Assembly (NCBI GenBank): GCA_046765875.1
Contig: JBKPSJ010000199.1
Location: 1 to 20,394, forward strand
Origin: DASRHY01 sp046765875
GTDB taxonomy: Bacteria; Actinomycetota; Actinomycetes; Propionibacteriales; Kribbellaceae
Direction: 5' to 3'
Length of the DNA: 20,394 nucleotides
Shown here piece by piece: positions 1 through 6,539 of this stretch; the first letter of the stretch is position 1, and each line of letters starts with the position of its first letter. The notes below the pieces were generated by a model, which was not told the origin of the DNA, did no database searches, and worked only from the letters and a program-made list of their open reading frames with translations. Position numbers and translations under genes: made by a program.

Positions 1-840
1 CTAGCGCGGCTTGACGCTCGGGCGCGAGATCGGCGGCGGTCTTGTCACCTTCTTCACGATGGCCTACATCGTCGTGCTGAACCCGCTGATCATCGGCACC
101 GTCAAGGACGCCGACGGCCAGCTGATCGGTGGCGGAACGGATCCGGGTGCCTCGGCATCGGCCTGTTCATCGCCTTCATCGGCGTGGTCGACGCCGGTGT
201 CGTCCGACGGCCGGCGAGTGTCTCCGCACCACCGGTCGAACTCGGCGTCGGCGGCAACCTGCGCGGCTGGCCGGTGCTGATCTTCGTGTTCGGTCTCGCG
301 CTGATGATCACCCTGTACGTGCTCAAGGTCCGCGGCGCGATCCTGATCGGCATCGTGGCGGCCACGGTGCTGGCGATCATCGTCGAGGCGATCGCGACGA
401 TCGGCCCGCGCACGGCCGACAACCCGGGCGGCTGGGGCCTGAGCATGCCGAAACTGCCCGACGACTGGTTCGTCAAGCCGGACTTCGACATACTCGGCGA
501 GTTCAGCCTGTTCGGCTCGTTCGAACGGGTCAGCGCGATCACAGCGATCCTGCTGGTCTTCACGCTGATGCTGGCCGACTTCTTCGACACGATGGGGACG
601 ATGACCGCGATCGGGATCGACTTCGACGACCTGGAGATCGCGATCTCGGCGTTCCTGACGATCATCCTGATGCCGTTCACATACTCGATCACCTCGGGCA
701 TCGGTGCGGGCTTCTGCGCATATGTTCTGCTCAAGGTGGTCCGCCGCAAGGCGAATCAGGTGCACCCGCTGATGTGGGTGGTGTCAGCGCTGTTCGTGGT
801 CTACTTCGCGATCGGCCCGGTCGGCGACTGGCTGACCTGA
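1..840 (+). pseudogene. Decayed NCS2-family purine/xanthine permease
   Basis: This is the remnant of a nucleobase:cation symporter-2 membrane permease (xanthine/guanine/hypoxanthine type) that would import purine bases. The frame from position 5 reads RGLTLGREIGGGLVTFFTMAYIV, the conserved N-terminal NCS2 segment, but the codon before it is TAG (2-4), where relatives usually have Glu, so a GAG-to-TAG change is likely. Near 140-150 the protein jumps to a different frame and to a distant part of the family (GIGLFIAFIGVVDAG), so TM segments are missing and the frame shifts. Frame 1 then continues to TGA at 838-840, but around 615 MTAIG is joined to IDFDDLEIAISAFL, dropping the usual stretch between them in frame. 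About 280 residues of a roughly 470-490-residue family remain. The family call is firm. Loss of function is inferred, and an assembly error is the rival explanation. The upstream part lies outside the window. Confidence 0.8.
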
Positions 841-916
841 CGCGCGTATCGCGAGATCCACCCGCTCACCAATGCCAGCAGACCGTGGTCGGCGACCCCG
901 CTGGATCCGCCAGCCG

Positions 917-1834
917 TCAGGCGTGGGTGGCGTCTTCGTGGTCGCGGTGGCCGTGCGGCTCGATCTGGAACGTCGAGTGCTCGACATCGAAGTGACCCGC
1001 GAGACAGGCCTGGAGCCGGTCGAGGACCGGGCCGACACCGTTGTCGCGGAGGACCTGTTCGTCGACGACGACGTGTGCCGACAGCACCGGGACCCCGGAG
1101 GTGATCGTCCAGGCGTGCAGGTCGTGGACGTCGACCACGCCGCCGCAGCCGAGGATGTGCTCGCGGACATCGGTCATGTCCACGTCCGCGGGTGCGGTCT
1201 CGAGCAGAACGTCAGCCGCCTCCTTGAGGAGCCGCAGTGTGCGCGGCACGATCAGGACCGCGATCAGCAGCGACACCACCGCGTCCGCCTGTAGCCAGCC
1301 GGTCGCCCGGATCACCAGCGCGCTGACGATCACCGCGGCCGAGCCTAGCGCGTCGGCCAGCACCTCCAGCACCGCGCCGCGGATCGCCAGCGCCGACCGG
1401 TCCGCGCCGCGGAGCACGGTCAGCGACGCCCCGTTCGCGACCAGGCCGACCAGGGCGAACACCAGCACCAGCCCGGTCTCGATCGGTTCGGGGTGCGCCA
1501 GCCGGCGTACCGCCTCGACGACGATCAGGGTCGCGGCGCCGAGGAGGATCACGGCATTCACGATCGCGGCCAGGGTCTCCAGGCGCTGGTAGCCGAACGT
1601 GCGCCGGGTGGTCGGCGGCCGGGCGGCGAACCAGATCGCCAGCAGGATCAGCCCGACCCCGGCGGCGTCCGACGCCATGTGCGCGGCGTCGGCCAGCAGC
1701 GCCAGGCTGCCGGTGATCAGCCCGCCGACGACCTCGATAGCGAGGACGACCAGCACGATGCCGAGCACGATCGCGAGCCGGCCGCGGTGTGCGCCCGCCG
1801 CCGTCCCGTGCGAGTGAACGTGATCGCGTCCCAT
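917..1834 (-). CDS. CDF-family zinc/divalent cation efflux transporter
   Basis: This is a cation diffusion facilitator of 305 residues, normal for the CzcD/ZitB branch, which exports Zn2+ or similar ions in exchange for protons across the inner membrane. About six TM segments occupy residues 18-215, followed by the cytoplasmic ferredoxin-like domain with VHDLHAWTITSG (235-247) and FDVEHSTFQIE near the end. The TM2 metal site is intact as H52xxxD56 in LADAAHMASD. In TM5 the usual HxxxD appears as E157xxxD161 (EVLADALGS), so a His is replaced by Glu. The N-terminus (HVHSHG) and C-terminus (PHGHRDHEDATHA) are His-rich, as expected for metal capture. The start is ATG at 1834 with only a weak upstream purine run. 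It lies 24 bp after the LLM oxidoreductase on the same strand, so the two are probably co-transcribed. Exact metal specificity is unknown. Confidence 0.93.
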   Translation of the reverse strand: MGRDHVHSHGTAAGAHRGRLAIVLGIVLVVLAIEVVGGLITGSLALLADAAHMASDAAGVGLILLAIWFAARPPTTRRTFGYQRLETLAAIVNAVILLGAATLIVVEAVRRLAHPEPIETGLVLVFALVGLVANGASLTVLRGADRSALAIRGAVLEVLADALGSAAVIVSALVIRATGWLQADAVVSLLIAVLIVPRTLRLLKEAADVLLETAPADVDMTDVREHILGCGGVVDVHDLHAWTITSGVPVLSAHVVVDEQVLRDNGVGPVLDRLQACLAGHFDVEHSTFQIEPHGHRDHEDATHA

Positions 1835-1858
1835 CCGTTCCCGTCGTTCGTCGCTGCC

Positions 1859-2698
1859 TCAGGCCAGCGGCCGGAGCGCCTCGGCCAGCGGTTCCAGGAT
1901 GGCAGGCTCGGCGTGCAGCGGGAGATTCAGGACCACCAGGTCGACGCCCGCGTCGCCGTACGCCTGGGCCCGCGCGAGCGCTTCGCCGAGACGTTCGACG
2001 TCGTCGATCCGGACGTTGATCGAGCAGGTGATCTCTGCCGGGTCGCGGCCGACGTCGGCGCAGTGCCCCAGCAGGATCTCCTTGAGGCGGCGCCACTCGT
2101 CGGGCGACTGCGTGAGCACGTTCCACTGCTGAGCCCACCGGGCCACCGCGAGCAGCGTGCGTTTCGGGCCCGCACCGCCGATCGTGATCGGCGGGTGCGG
2201 GCGCTGCAGCGGCTTCGGCTCGCAGTACGCCTCGGTGAGCTGTACGTACTTGCCCGAGTAGTTCGCCACCGGCTCGGTGAGCAGCGCGATCATCGCCTCG
2301 ACGCCCTCGTCGAACCGGTCGAAGCGTTCGCGCAGCGGATACAGCGGGATACCGTACGCGTCGCACTCCTGCTGGTTCCAGCCGGCGCCGACACCGAGTT
2401 CGAGCCGGCCGCCGGCGACGATGTCGGTGGTCGCGGCCATGTTGGCCAGCACCGCCGGGTGCCGGTAGATCATCCCGGTGACCTGGCAGCCGACCCGGAT
2501 CCGGCGGGTCGCCTGGGCCAGTGCGGCCAGGGTCGTCCACGCCTCCAGATTCGGCCCGCGCGGGTCTCCGCTGAGCGGATAGAAGTGGTCCCAGTGCCAG
2601 GCCGACTCGAAGATCTGGAACTCGTCGGCGGCCACCCAGACATCCCGCATCCGCTCCCACGTAGTGTGCTCGGGCCTGGTCTTGATAGCGAAGCGCAT
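1859..2698 (-). CDS. LLM-class (probably F420-dependent) oxidoreductase, TIGR03560-like
   Basis: This is a luciferase-like TIM-barrel oxidoreductase of 279 residues. Typical features are the early SAWHWDHFYPL segment, the central GGRLELGVGAGWNQQECDAYG loop and HPPITIGGAGPKRTL, followed by the DVGRDPAEI segment. The family uses F420 or FMN as hydride carrier, and the substrate cannot be read from sequence. The frame is open to 2731, but I place the start at ATG 2698 (MRFAIKTRPEHTTW) because the family begins there. A TACTGT -10-like hexamer (2705-2710) ends six bases before it, which fits a leaderless transcript. It is divergent from the MFS exporter and co-directional with the CDF gene. A second LLM domain of the same type lies at 6540-7478. 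Confidence 0.88.
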   Translation of the reverse strand: MRFAIKTRPEHTTWERMRDVWVAADEFQIFESAWHWDHFYPLSGDPRGPNLEAWTTLAALAQATRRIRVGCQVTGMIYRHPAVLANMAATTDIVAGGRLELGVGAGWNQQECDAYGIPLYPLRERFDRFDEGVEAMIALLTEPVANYSGKYVQLTEAYCEPKPLQRPHPPITIGGAGPKRTLLAVARWAQQWNVLTQSPDEWRRLKEILLGHCADVGRDPAEITCSINVRIDDVERLGEALARAQAYGDAGVDLVVLNLPLHAEPAILEPLAEALRPLA

Positions 2699-2719
2699 GC
2701 TGGCACAGTAGCACCCCAG

Positions 2720-2750
2720 TTTAGTTAGCAAAGGTAATGAGTTATGCTAA
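2720..2750 (+). promoter_or_regulatory. MFS promoter with 26-bp dyad operator
   Basis: The AT-rich stretch holds an imperfect dyad: TTAGCAAA (2725-2732) and TATGCTAA (2743-2750), matching at 7 of 8 positions across a 10-bp loop. The right arm contains a -10-like TATGCT (2743-2748), and a weak TTTAGT (2720-2725) lies 17 bp upstream of it. An operator on top of the -10 element is typical of MarR/TetR-type repression. No regulator gene is adjacent, so the binding protein is unknown. The divergent LLM promoter abuts this site. Confidence 0.55.
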
Positions 2751-2755
2751 TGAAG

Positions 2756-2785
2756 ATGCCTTCGACAACCATGTTCGCCAAGTGA
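2756..2785 (+). CDS. Predicted 9-residue leaderless leader peptide
   Basis: The ATG at 2756 begins seven bases after the TATGCT -10-like hexamer, so a transcript from that promoter would start at or next to the ATG. The ORF reads MPSTTMFAK and stops at TGA 2783-2785. That stop overlaps the GTG (2782-2784) that begins the conserved MFS sequence, giving a GTGA junction. This architecture would couple MFS translation to a leaderless short ORF. It is a prediction from spacing alone. The alternative is that the MFS starts at the in-frame ATG 2737 and this ORF is accidental. Confidence 0.4.
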   Translation: MPSTTMFAK

Positions 2786-4056
2786 GCCCCACGTTCCGGG
2801 CCCTCCGGGTACGCAACTACCGGCTCTACTCCTCCGGCGCGATCGTGTCGAACGTCGGCACCTGGATGCAGCGCGTCGCGCAGGACTGGCTCGTCCTCCA
2901 ACTGACCCACTCCGGTACCGCGCTCGGCATCGTCACCGGCCTGCAGTTCCTGCCGGCCCTGCTGGTCTCGCCGTACGCGGGGCTGATCGCCGACCGGTTC
3001 CCCAAACGCCGGGTGCTGATGTTCACCCAGGTCGCGATGGGTACGGTCGCGCTGGTGCTCGGCGTGCTCGCGGTGACCGGCCTGGCCCGGGCCTGGCACG
3101 TGTACGTACTGGCGTTCCTGTTCGGCATCGGTACGGCCTTCGACGCCCCGACCCGGCAGGCCTTCGTCGTGGAGATGGTCGGCCAGGAGGACCTGCCGAA
3201 CGCGGTCGGGCTGAACTCCTCGTCGTTCAACGCGGCCCGGCTGATCGGGCCTGGCCTCGCCGGCCTGCTGATCGGCTGGCTCGGTACCGGGCCGGCGATC
3301 ATCCTCAACGGGCTGAGCTACGCCGCGGTGATGTTGTCGCTGTGGCGGATGCGCCCGCACGAGTTGTACTCGCCCAAGCCTGCCGGCCGGCAGAAGGGCA
3401 TGATCCGCGACGGCGTGCGCTATCTGTGGCGCCGGCCGGAGCTGATGATGGTGCTGTTCACAGTGTTCTTCGCCGGCACCTTCGGGCTGAACTTCCAGCT
3501 CACCTCGGCGCTGATGGCGACCGCCGAGTTCCACAAGGGCGCGGGGGAGTACGGCGTCCTCGGCTCGATCCTGGCCGTCGGGTCGTTGTCCGGCGCGCTG
3601 CTGGCGGCCCGTCGTACCCGGATCCGGCAGCGGCTGGTGATCGGCTCCGCCCTCGCGTTCGGCACGATGGTGGTGATCAGCGGGCTGATGCCGACGTACC
3701 TGACGTTCGCGCTGGCGCTGCCGCTGGTCGGGCTGACCTCGCTGACGATGATGACCGCGGCCAACGCGACCATGCAGCTCGACGTGGCGCCGAGCATGCG
3801 CGGCCGCGTGATGGCGATCTACATGGCGGTATTCATGGGCGGTACGCCGCTGGGCTCGCCGATGATCGGCTGGGTCGGGCAGACCCTTGGGCCGCGCTGG
3901 TCGCTGATCGTCGGCGGCGGTGTGACGGTGCTCGGAACCCTGGCCGCGACCCTCATCTTCAACCGCCACCGCGGCGTGGACGTGCTACCGGCCGCCACCT
4001 CCCCGCGAAGGGAGATGACGGCCGGCGCCGCCGAGCCTCAGCTGAAGGTCAGCTGA
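2782..4056 (+). CDS. MFS exporter (MFS_3 / EntS-like)
   Basis: This is a 12-TM major facilitator protein of 424 residues, similar to the MFS_3 group of drug/siderophore-type exporters at the inner membrane. It opens with SPTFRALRVRNYRLY and NVGTWMQRVAQDWLVL, both typical of this group. Motif A in the loop between TM2 and TM3 reads GLIADRFPKRRVL. TM4 carries DAPTRQAF, and the C-terminal half has APSMRGRVMAIYMAVFMGGTPLG. The start is chosen at GTG 2782, where family similarity begins. An in-frame ATG at 2737 would add 15 residues, but it lies inside the dyad and upstream of the best -10 element. No Shine-Dalgarno is visible for GTG, which fits coupling to the leader ORF. The substrate is unknown. 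Confidence 0.9.
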   Translation: MSPTFRALRVRNYRLYSSGAIVSNVGTWMQRVAQDWLVLQLTHSGTALGIVTGLQFLPALLVSPYAGLIADRFPKRRVLMFTQVAMGTVALVLGVLAVTGLARAWHVYVLAFLFGIGTAFDAPTRQAFVVEMVGQEDLPNAVGLNSSSFNAARLIGPGLAGLLIGWLGTGPAIILNGLSYAAVMLSLWRMRPHELYSPKPAGRQKGMIRDGVRYLWRRPELMMVLFTVFFAGTFGLNFQLTSALMATAEFHKGAGEYGVLGSILAVGSLSGALLAARRTRIRQRLVIGSALAFGTMVVISGLMPTYLTFALALPLVGLTSLTMMTAANATMQLDVAPSMRGRVMAIYMAVFMGGTPLGSPMIGWVGQTLGPRWSLIVGGGVTVLGTLAATLIFNRHRGVDVLPAATSPRREMTAGAAEPQLKVS

Positions 4057-4059
4057 GGC
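4035..4059. terminator. Perfect 11-bp hairpin between convergent genes
   Basis: GCCTCAGCTGA (4035-4045) and TCAGCTGAGGC (4049-4059) are perfect inverted repeats around a 3-base AGG loop. The hairpin covers the last codons and stop of the MFS gene and ends one base before the protease stop. The two convergent genes are four bases apart, so it can serve both strands. There is no T-tract, as is common for actinobacterial terminators. Confidence 0.7.
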
Positions 4060-4060
4060 G

Positions 4061-6370
4061 TCAACTGAGTGTCAGGGCGGTGTCGTCGATCACGAAGGAC
4101 GTCTGCAGGGAGATGTCCTCGGTGCCGGTGAAGTTGACGTTCACCGTCTGCCCCGCGAACGAGGACAGGTTGAACGACTTCTGCACGTAGGTGCTGTTCT
4201 TGTTGAGGTTGGAGTACGTCGCCAGCGTGGTCGAGTTCGCCTTCACGGTCAGCTTGTCGTACGCGATCGTGGTGGTGATCTCGGAGCTGTCGATACGGAC
4301 CCAGAACGTCAGCGTCGCGGCGCAGCCGGCCGGGATCGTCACCGACTGGGACAGCGTGTCGGTGTGGGTGGTGCCGTAGCCGTCCAGCCAGGCCTTCCAG
4401 CTACCGGTACGTGCCGGGCGGCCGGTCGAACTGTCGATCACACCCGCGGTCGAGGACCAGATGGTGTTGCCGGACTCGAAGCCGGGGTTGCCGAACTTCT
4501 GACCCGGGCTGGAGCAGCCGCCACCGGCCGGGCTGATGCTGAACGTGAACTGGGTCGAGCCGGTCTTCTGCGGCGAACTGGAGTCGTGAGCCGACACGGT
4601 CACGGTGTAGCTGCCGGCGGTGGTCGGGGTCCCCGACACGGTTCCGGTGGAGGCGCCGATCGTGATGCCGGGCGGCAGGCCGGTCGCCGACCACGTTATC
4701 GGCGCGGTGCCACCGGTCTGCGTGACGGTGAAGGAGGCGATCGGCGTGCCGACTGTGCCGGACTTGTTGCCCGGGTTGTTGACGGTCATGCCACCGGAGA
4801 CGGTGCAGGTCGGGTCGCCGGACTGGGCCGGTACGGAGACGGCGTTCCACGCGGCCTTGATGGTGTTGAACTCGGTGCAGCTACCGGGGAACAGGTTCTT
4901 CGCCGCGGTCAGTGTCCAGGTCCGGTAGCGCAGGTAGGACGACGCCGTGGTCTTCATCAGCATCGCGTTGTACATGATCCTCTGGACCTTCTGGATGCCG
5001 ATGCCGGTCACCGACGAGCCGTTGCAGGTCGGGCTGTTCGGCTTGCCGTTGCCCGGGGCGCTGCCCTCTGACGCGAGGTAGTACCAGTGGTTGCCGGGGC
5101 CGGCGGCCGCGTGCACCTCGGTGCCCGGGATCGAGCTCGAGTAGCAGTTCGGGTCACCCAGCGCCGACGGGTTGTACATGTTGCGGATCGGGCCGGAGCC
5201 GACCAGGTTGATCTCTTCGCCGACCAGGTAGTCGGGGACGTCGTACGGCGACGGCTCGTTGGCGAAGGCCTCGGTGGACGCCCCGAACGTGTCGGCGACG
5301 AACTCCTGCGTGCCGCTTCCGGAGATGCCGCCCGGGGTGTGGTCGTCGATGCCGTGGCCGTACTCGTGGGCGACGACGTCGAGCGAGCTGATCCACTGGT
5401 TGGACTGGTTGTGGCCGATCTGGACCTGAGTGCCGTCGTAGAAGGCGTTCAGGTCGTTCAGGCCGACACGGGTCGGTACCCAGCCGCCGCTGCCGTCCAT
5501 GCCGTTGCGGCCGAGCCAGCTCGACAGCATGCTCTTCTCGACCTGCGTGGCGAAGAAGGCATCGACGCAGCCGGTCTCACGGGTGGCGGGGTTGCCGTCG
5601 CCCCAGCTGTCGTCCGTGCCGCTGTATGTGGTGTTGTTCGACGCGTTCTGGCACTGCCGGGTGGTCGAGGCCGGGTCACGCAGGAAGAACGTACTGCCGG
5701 ACTGCTGGGTGTTCAGCGTCACCGGGTTCGGGCCGTTGTACGCCGAGTTGCCGGTGCCCGCGAGCACGTGCTCCTTGCTGCCGAGCACCTTGCCGTTGGC
5801 GGCGTCGACGTACACGGTCTGCTTGGAACGCTCGTTCCCCTTGGCTCCGGCGACCTGGGTGGCCCAGGCCAGCCGCGGCGTGCCCAGGGCGTACACGACG
5901 AGCGTGGGCGTACCCGTCGAGTTCACCTTCGACAGCTTGGTCCGTGACGTCTGCTGCGCCTTCGCGGCGGCGACGGTGGCCTTGATGCCGAGGTTGCCGA
6001 TCGACGAGGTCTGGGCGACCGAGGTGGCCAGGAAGTTGCCGTGGGCGTCGGTGACGACGACGAAGTCGCCGCCGATGACCGGTAGGCCCTTGTACGTGCG
6101 CTCGTACGGCACGTACTGCAGGCCCTCGGGCACCGAGATGACGGGCTTGGCGACGAACGCGTCGCTCGGGCCGGCCTTGAGCACGGCGGGACGGGTGGCG
6201 ACCAGCCTCTTGGCCGTCCGCGCGGCGTACGCCTTGGACTGGCCCGGTGACGGCGGCGCCGCGGTGGGCGCTGCGGCGGCGCCGGGACCGTTCAGGCCCA
6301 CCGCGGCGAGCGCCGCCAGTGAGGCGGCTATCGCCAGGGCAGACCTGTGTCGACGTGGTGCTTTGACCAT
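4061..6370 (-). CDS. Secreted M4 (thermolysin-family) metalloprotease with C-terminal Ig-like and beta-sandwich domains
   Basis: This is an extracellular zinc endopeptidase preproenzyme of 769 residues. A Sec signal peptide with a basic start and Ala-rich core ends near residue 34. The FTP/PepSY-type propeptide covers about 40-205. The catalytic M4 domain follows at about 205-520: H335-E336-x-x-H339 in AHEYGH gives two zinc ligands and the catalytic Glu, E356 in QEFVAD is the third ligand, and H420 in EVHAAAGPGNHWYYL matches the transition-state His. Residues 527-613 form an Ig-like/He_PIG repeat (GLPPGITIGASTGTVSGTP). Residues 620-769 form a Cys-containing jelly-roll-like domain, probably for substrate or wall binding. 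The start is ATG 6370 with AGGGG about 10 bases upstream; an upstream in-frame ATG at 6427 would spoil the signal peptide. All key residues are present, so it should be active. Confidence 0.93.
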   Translation of the reverse strand: MVKAPRRHRSALAIAASLAALAAVGLNGPGAAAAPTAAPPSPGQSKAYAARTAKRLVATRPAVLKAGPSDAFVAKPVISVPEGLQYVPYERTYKGLPVIGGDFVVVTDAHGNFLATSVAQTSSIGNLGIKATVAAAKAQQTSRTKLSKVNSTGTPTLVVYALGTPRLAWATQVAGAKGNERSKQTVYVDAANGKVLGSKEHVLAGTGNSAYNGPNPVTLNTQQSGSTFFLRDPASTTRQCQNASNNTTYSGTDDSWGDGNPATRETGCVDAFFATQVEKSMLSSWLGRNGMDGSGGWVPTRVGLNDLNAFYDGTQVQIGHNQSNQWISSLDVVAHEYGHGIDDHTPGGISGSGTQEFVADTFGASTEAFANEPSPYDVPDYLVGEEINLVGSGPIRNMYNPSALGDPNCYSSSIPGTEVHAAAGPGNHWYYLASEGSAPGNGKPNSPTCNGSSVTGIGIQKVQRIMYNAMLMKTTASSYLRYRTWTLTAAKNLFPGSCTEFNTIKAAWNAVSVPAQSGDPTCTVSGGMTVNNPGNKSGTVGTPIASFTVTQTGGTAPITWSATGLPPGITIGASTGTVSGTPTTAGSYTVTVSAHDSSSPQKTGSTQFTFSISPAGGGCSSPGQKFGNPGFESGNTIWSSTAGVIDSSTGRPARTGSWKAWLDGYGTTHTDTLSQSVTIPAGCAATLTFWVRIDSSEITTTIAYDKLTVKANSTTLATYSNLNKNSTYVQKSFNLSSFAGQTVNVNFTGTEDISLQTSFVIDDTALTLS

Positions 6371-6402
6371 GGTGGTGGTCCCCTCATGAAGGAGTGGGCG
6401 AG

Positions 6403-6465
6403 GGTTGCCGCAGACCCCCCACGGCAACCGACCGGAAACTATTGCGCTGTGTGATTATGCGTCAA
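6403..6465 (-). promoter_or_regulatory. Protease promoter and 5'-UTR hairpin
   Basis: On the minus strand TTGACG (6460-6465) is followed after 16 bases by AATAGT (6438-6443), or after 18 by TAGTTT (6436-6441), a fair sigma-70-like promoter. Transcription would begin near 6430. The first transcribed bases would then be the inverted repeat GGTTGCCG (6422-6429) and CGGCAACC (6403-6410) with an 11-base G-rich loop. An 8-bp hairpin at the extreme 5' end of an mRNA can protect it from decay or be a binding site. The leader to ATG 6370 would be about 60 bases. Confidence 0.5.
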
Positions 6466-6486
6466 CGCACTGCAGTGACGCGGCAC

Positions 6487-6513
6487 AAAAATGTCGCATT
6501 CCGGACGCGGAAT
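6487..6513 (-). terminator. Possible intrinsic terminator after the kinase-LLM gene
   Basis: On the minus strand ATTCCG and CGGAAT (6498-6513) form a 6-bp stem with a 4-base loop, followed after a few bases by five T (6487-6491). It lies 27 bp after the stop of the kinase-LLM gene and upstream of the protease promoter. The stem is short, so the call is tentative. Confidence 0.35.
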
Positions 6514-6539
6514 CGCGGGAAAACCTTCGGTGAATGCGC

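Noticed and set aside
841..916. Terminator between the permease remnant and the CDF gene
   Set aside because: Only short, scattered inverted repeats (CGCG, GGATCC) are present and no convincing stem was found.
1212..2714. 500-codon minus-strand open frame covering parts of the LLM and CDF genes
   Set aside because: It is a third-frame shadow of the two real genes with Arg-rich sequence and no domains.
2725..3969. Minus-strand open frame with His/Arg/Gln-rich translation
   Set aside because: It is antisense to the MFS gene; its composition is that of a GC-rich shadow and not of a real His-rich metal protein.
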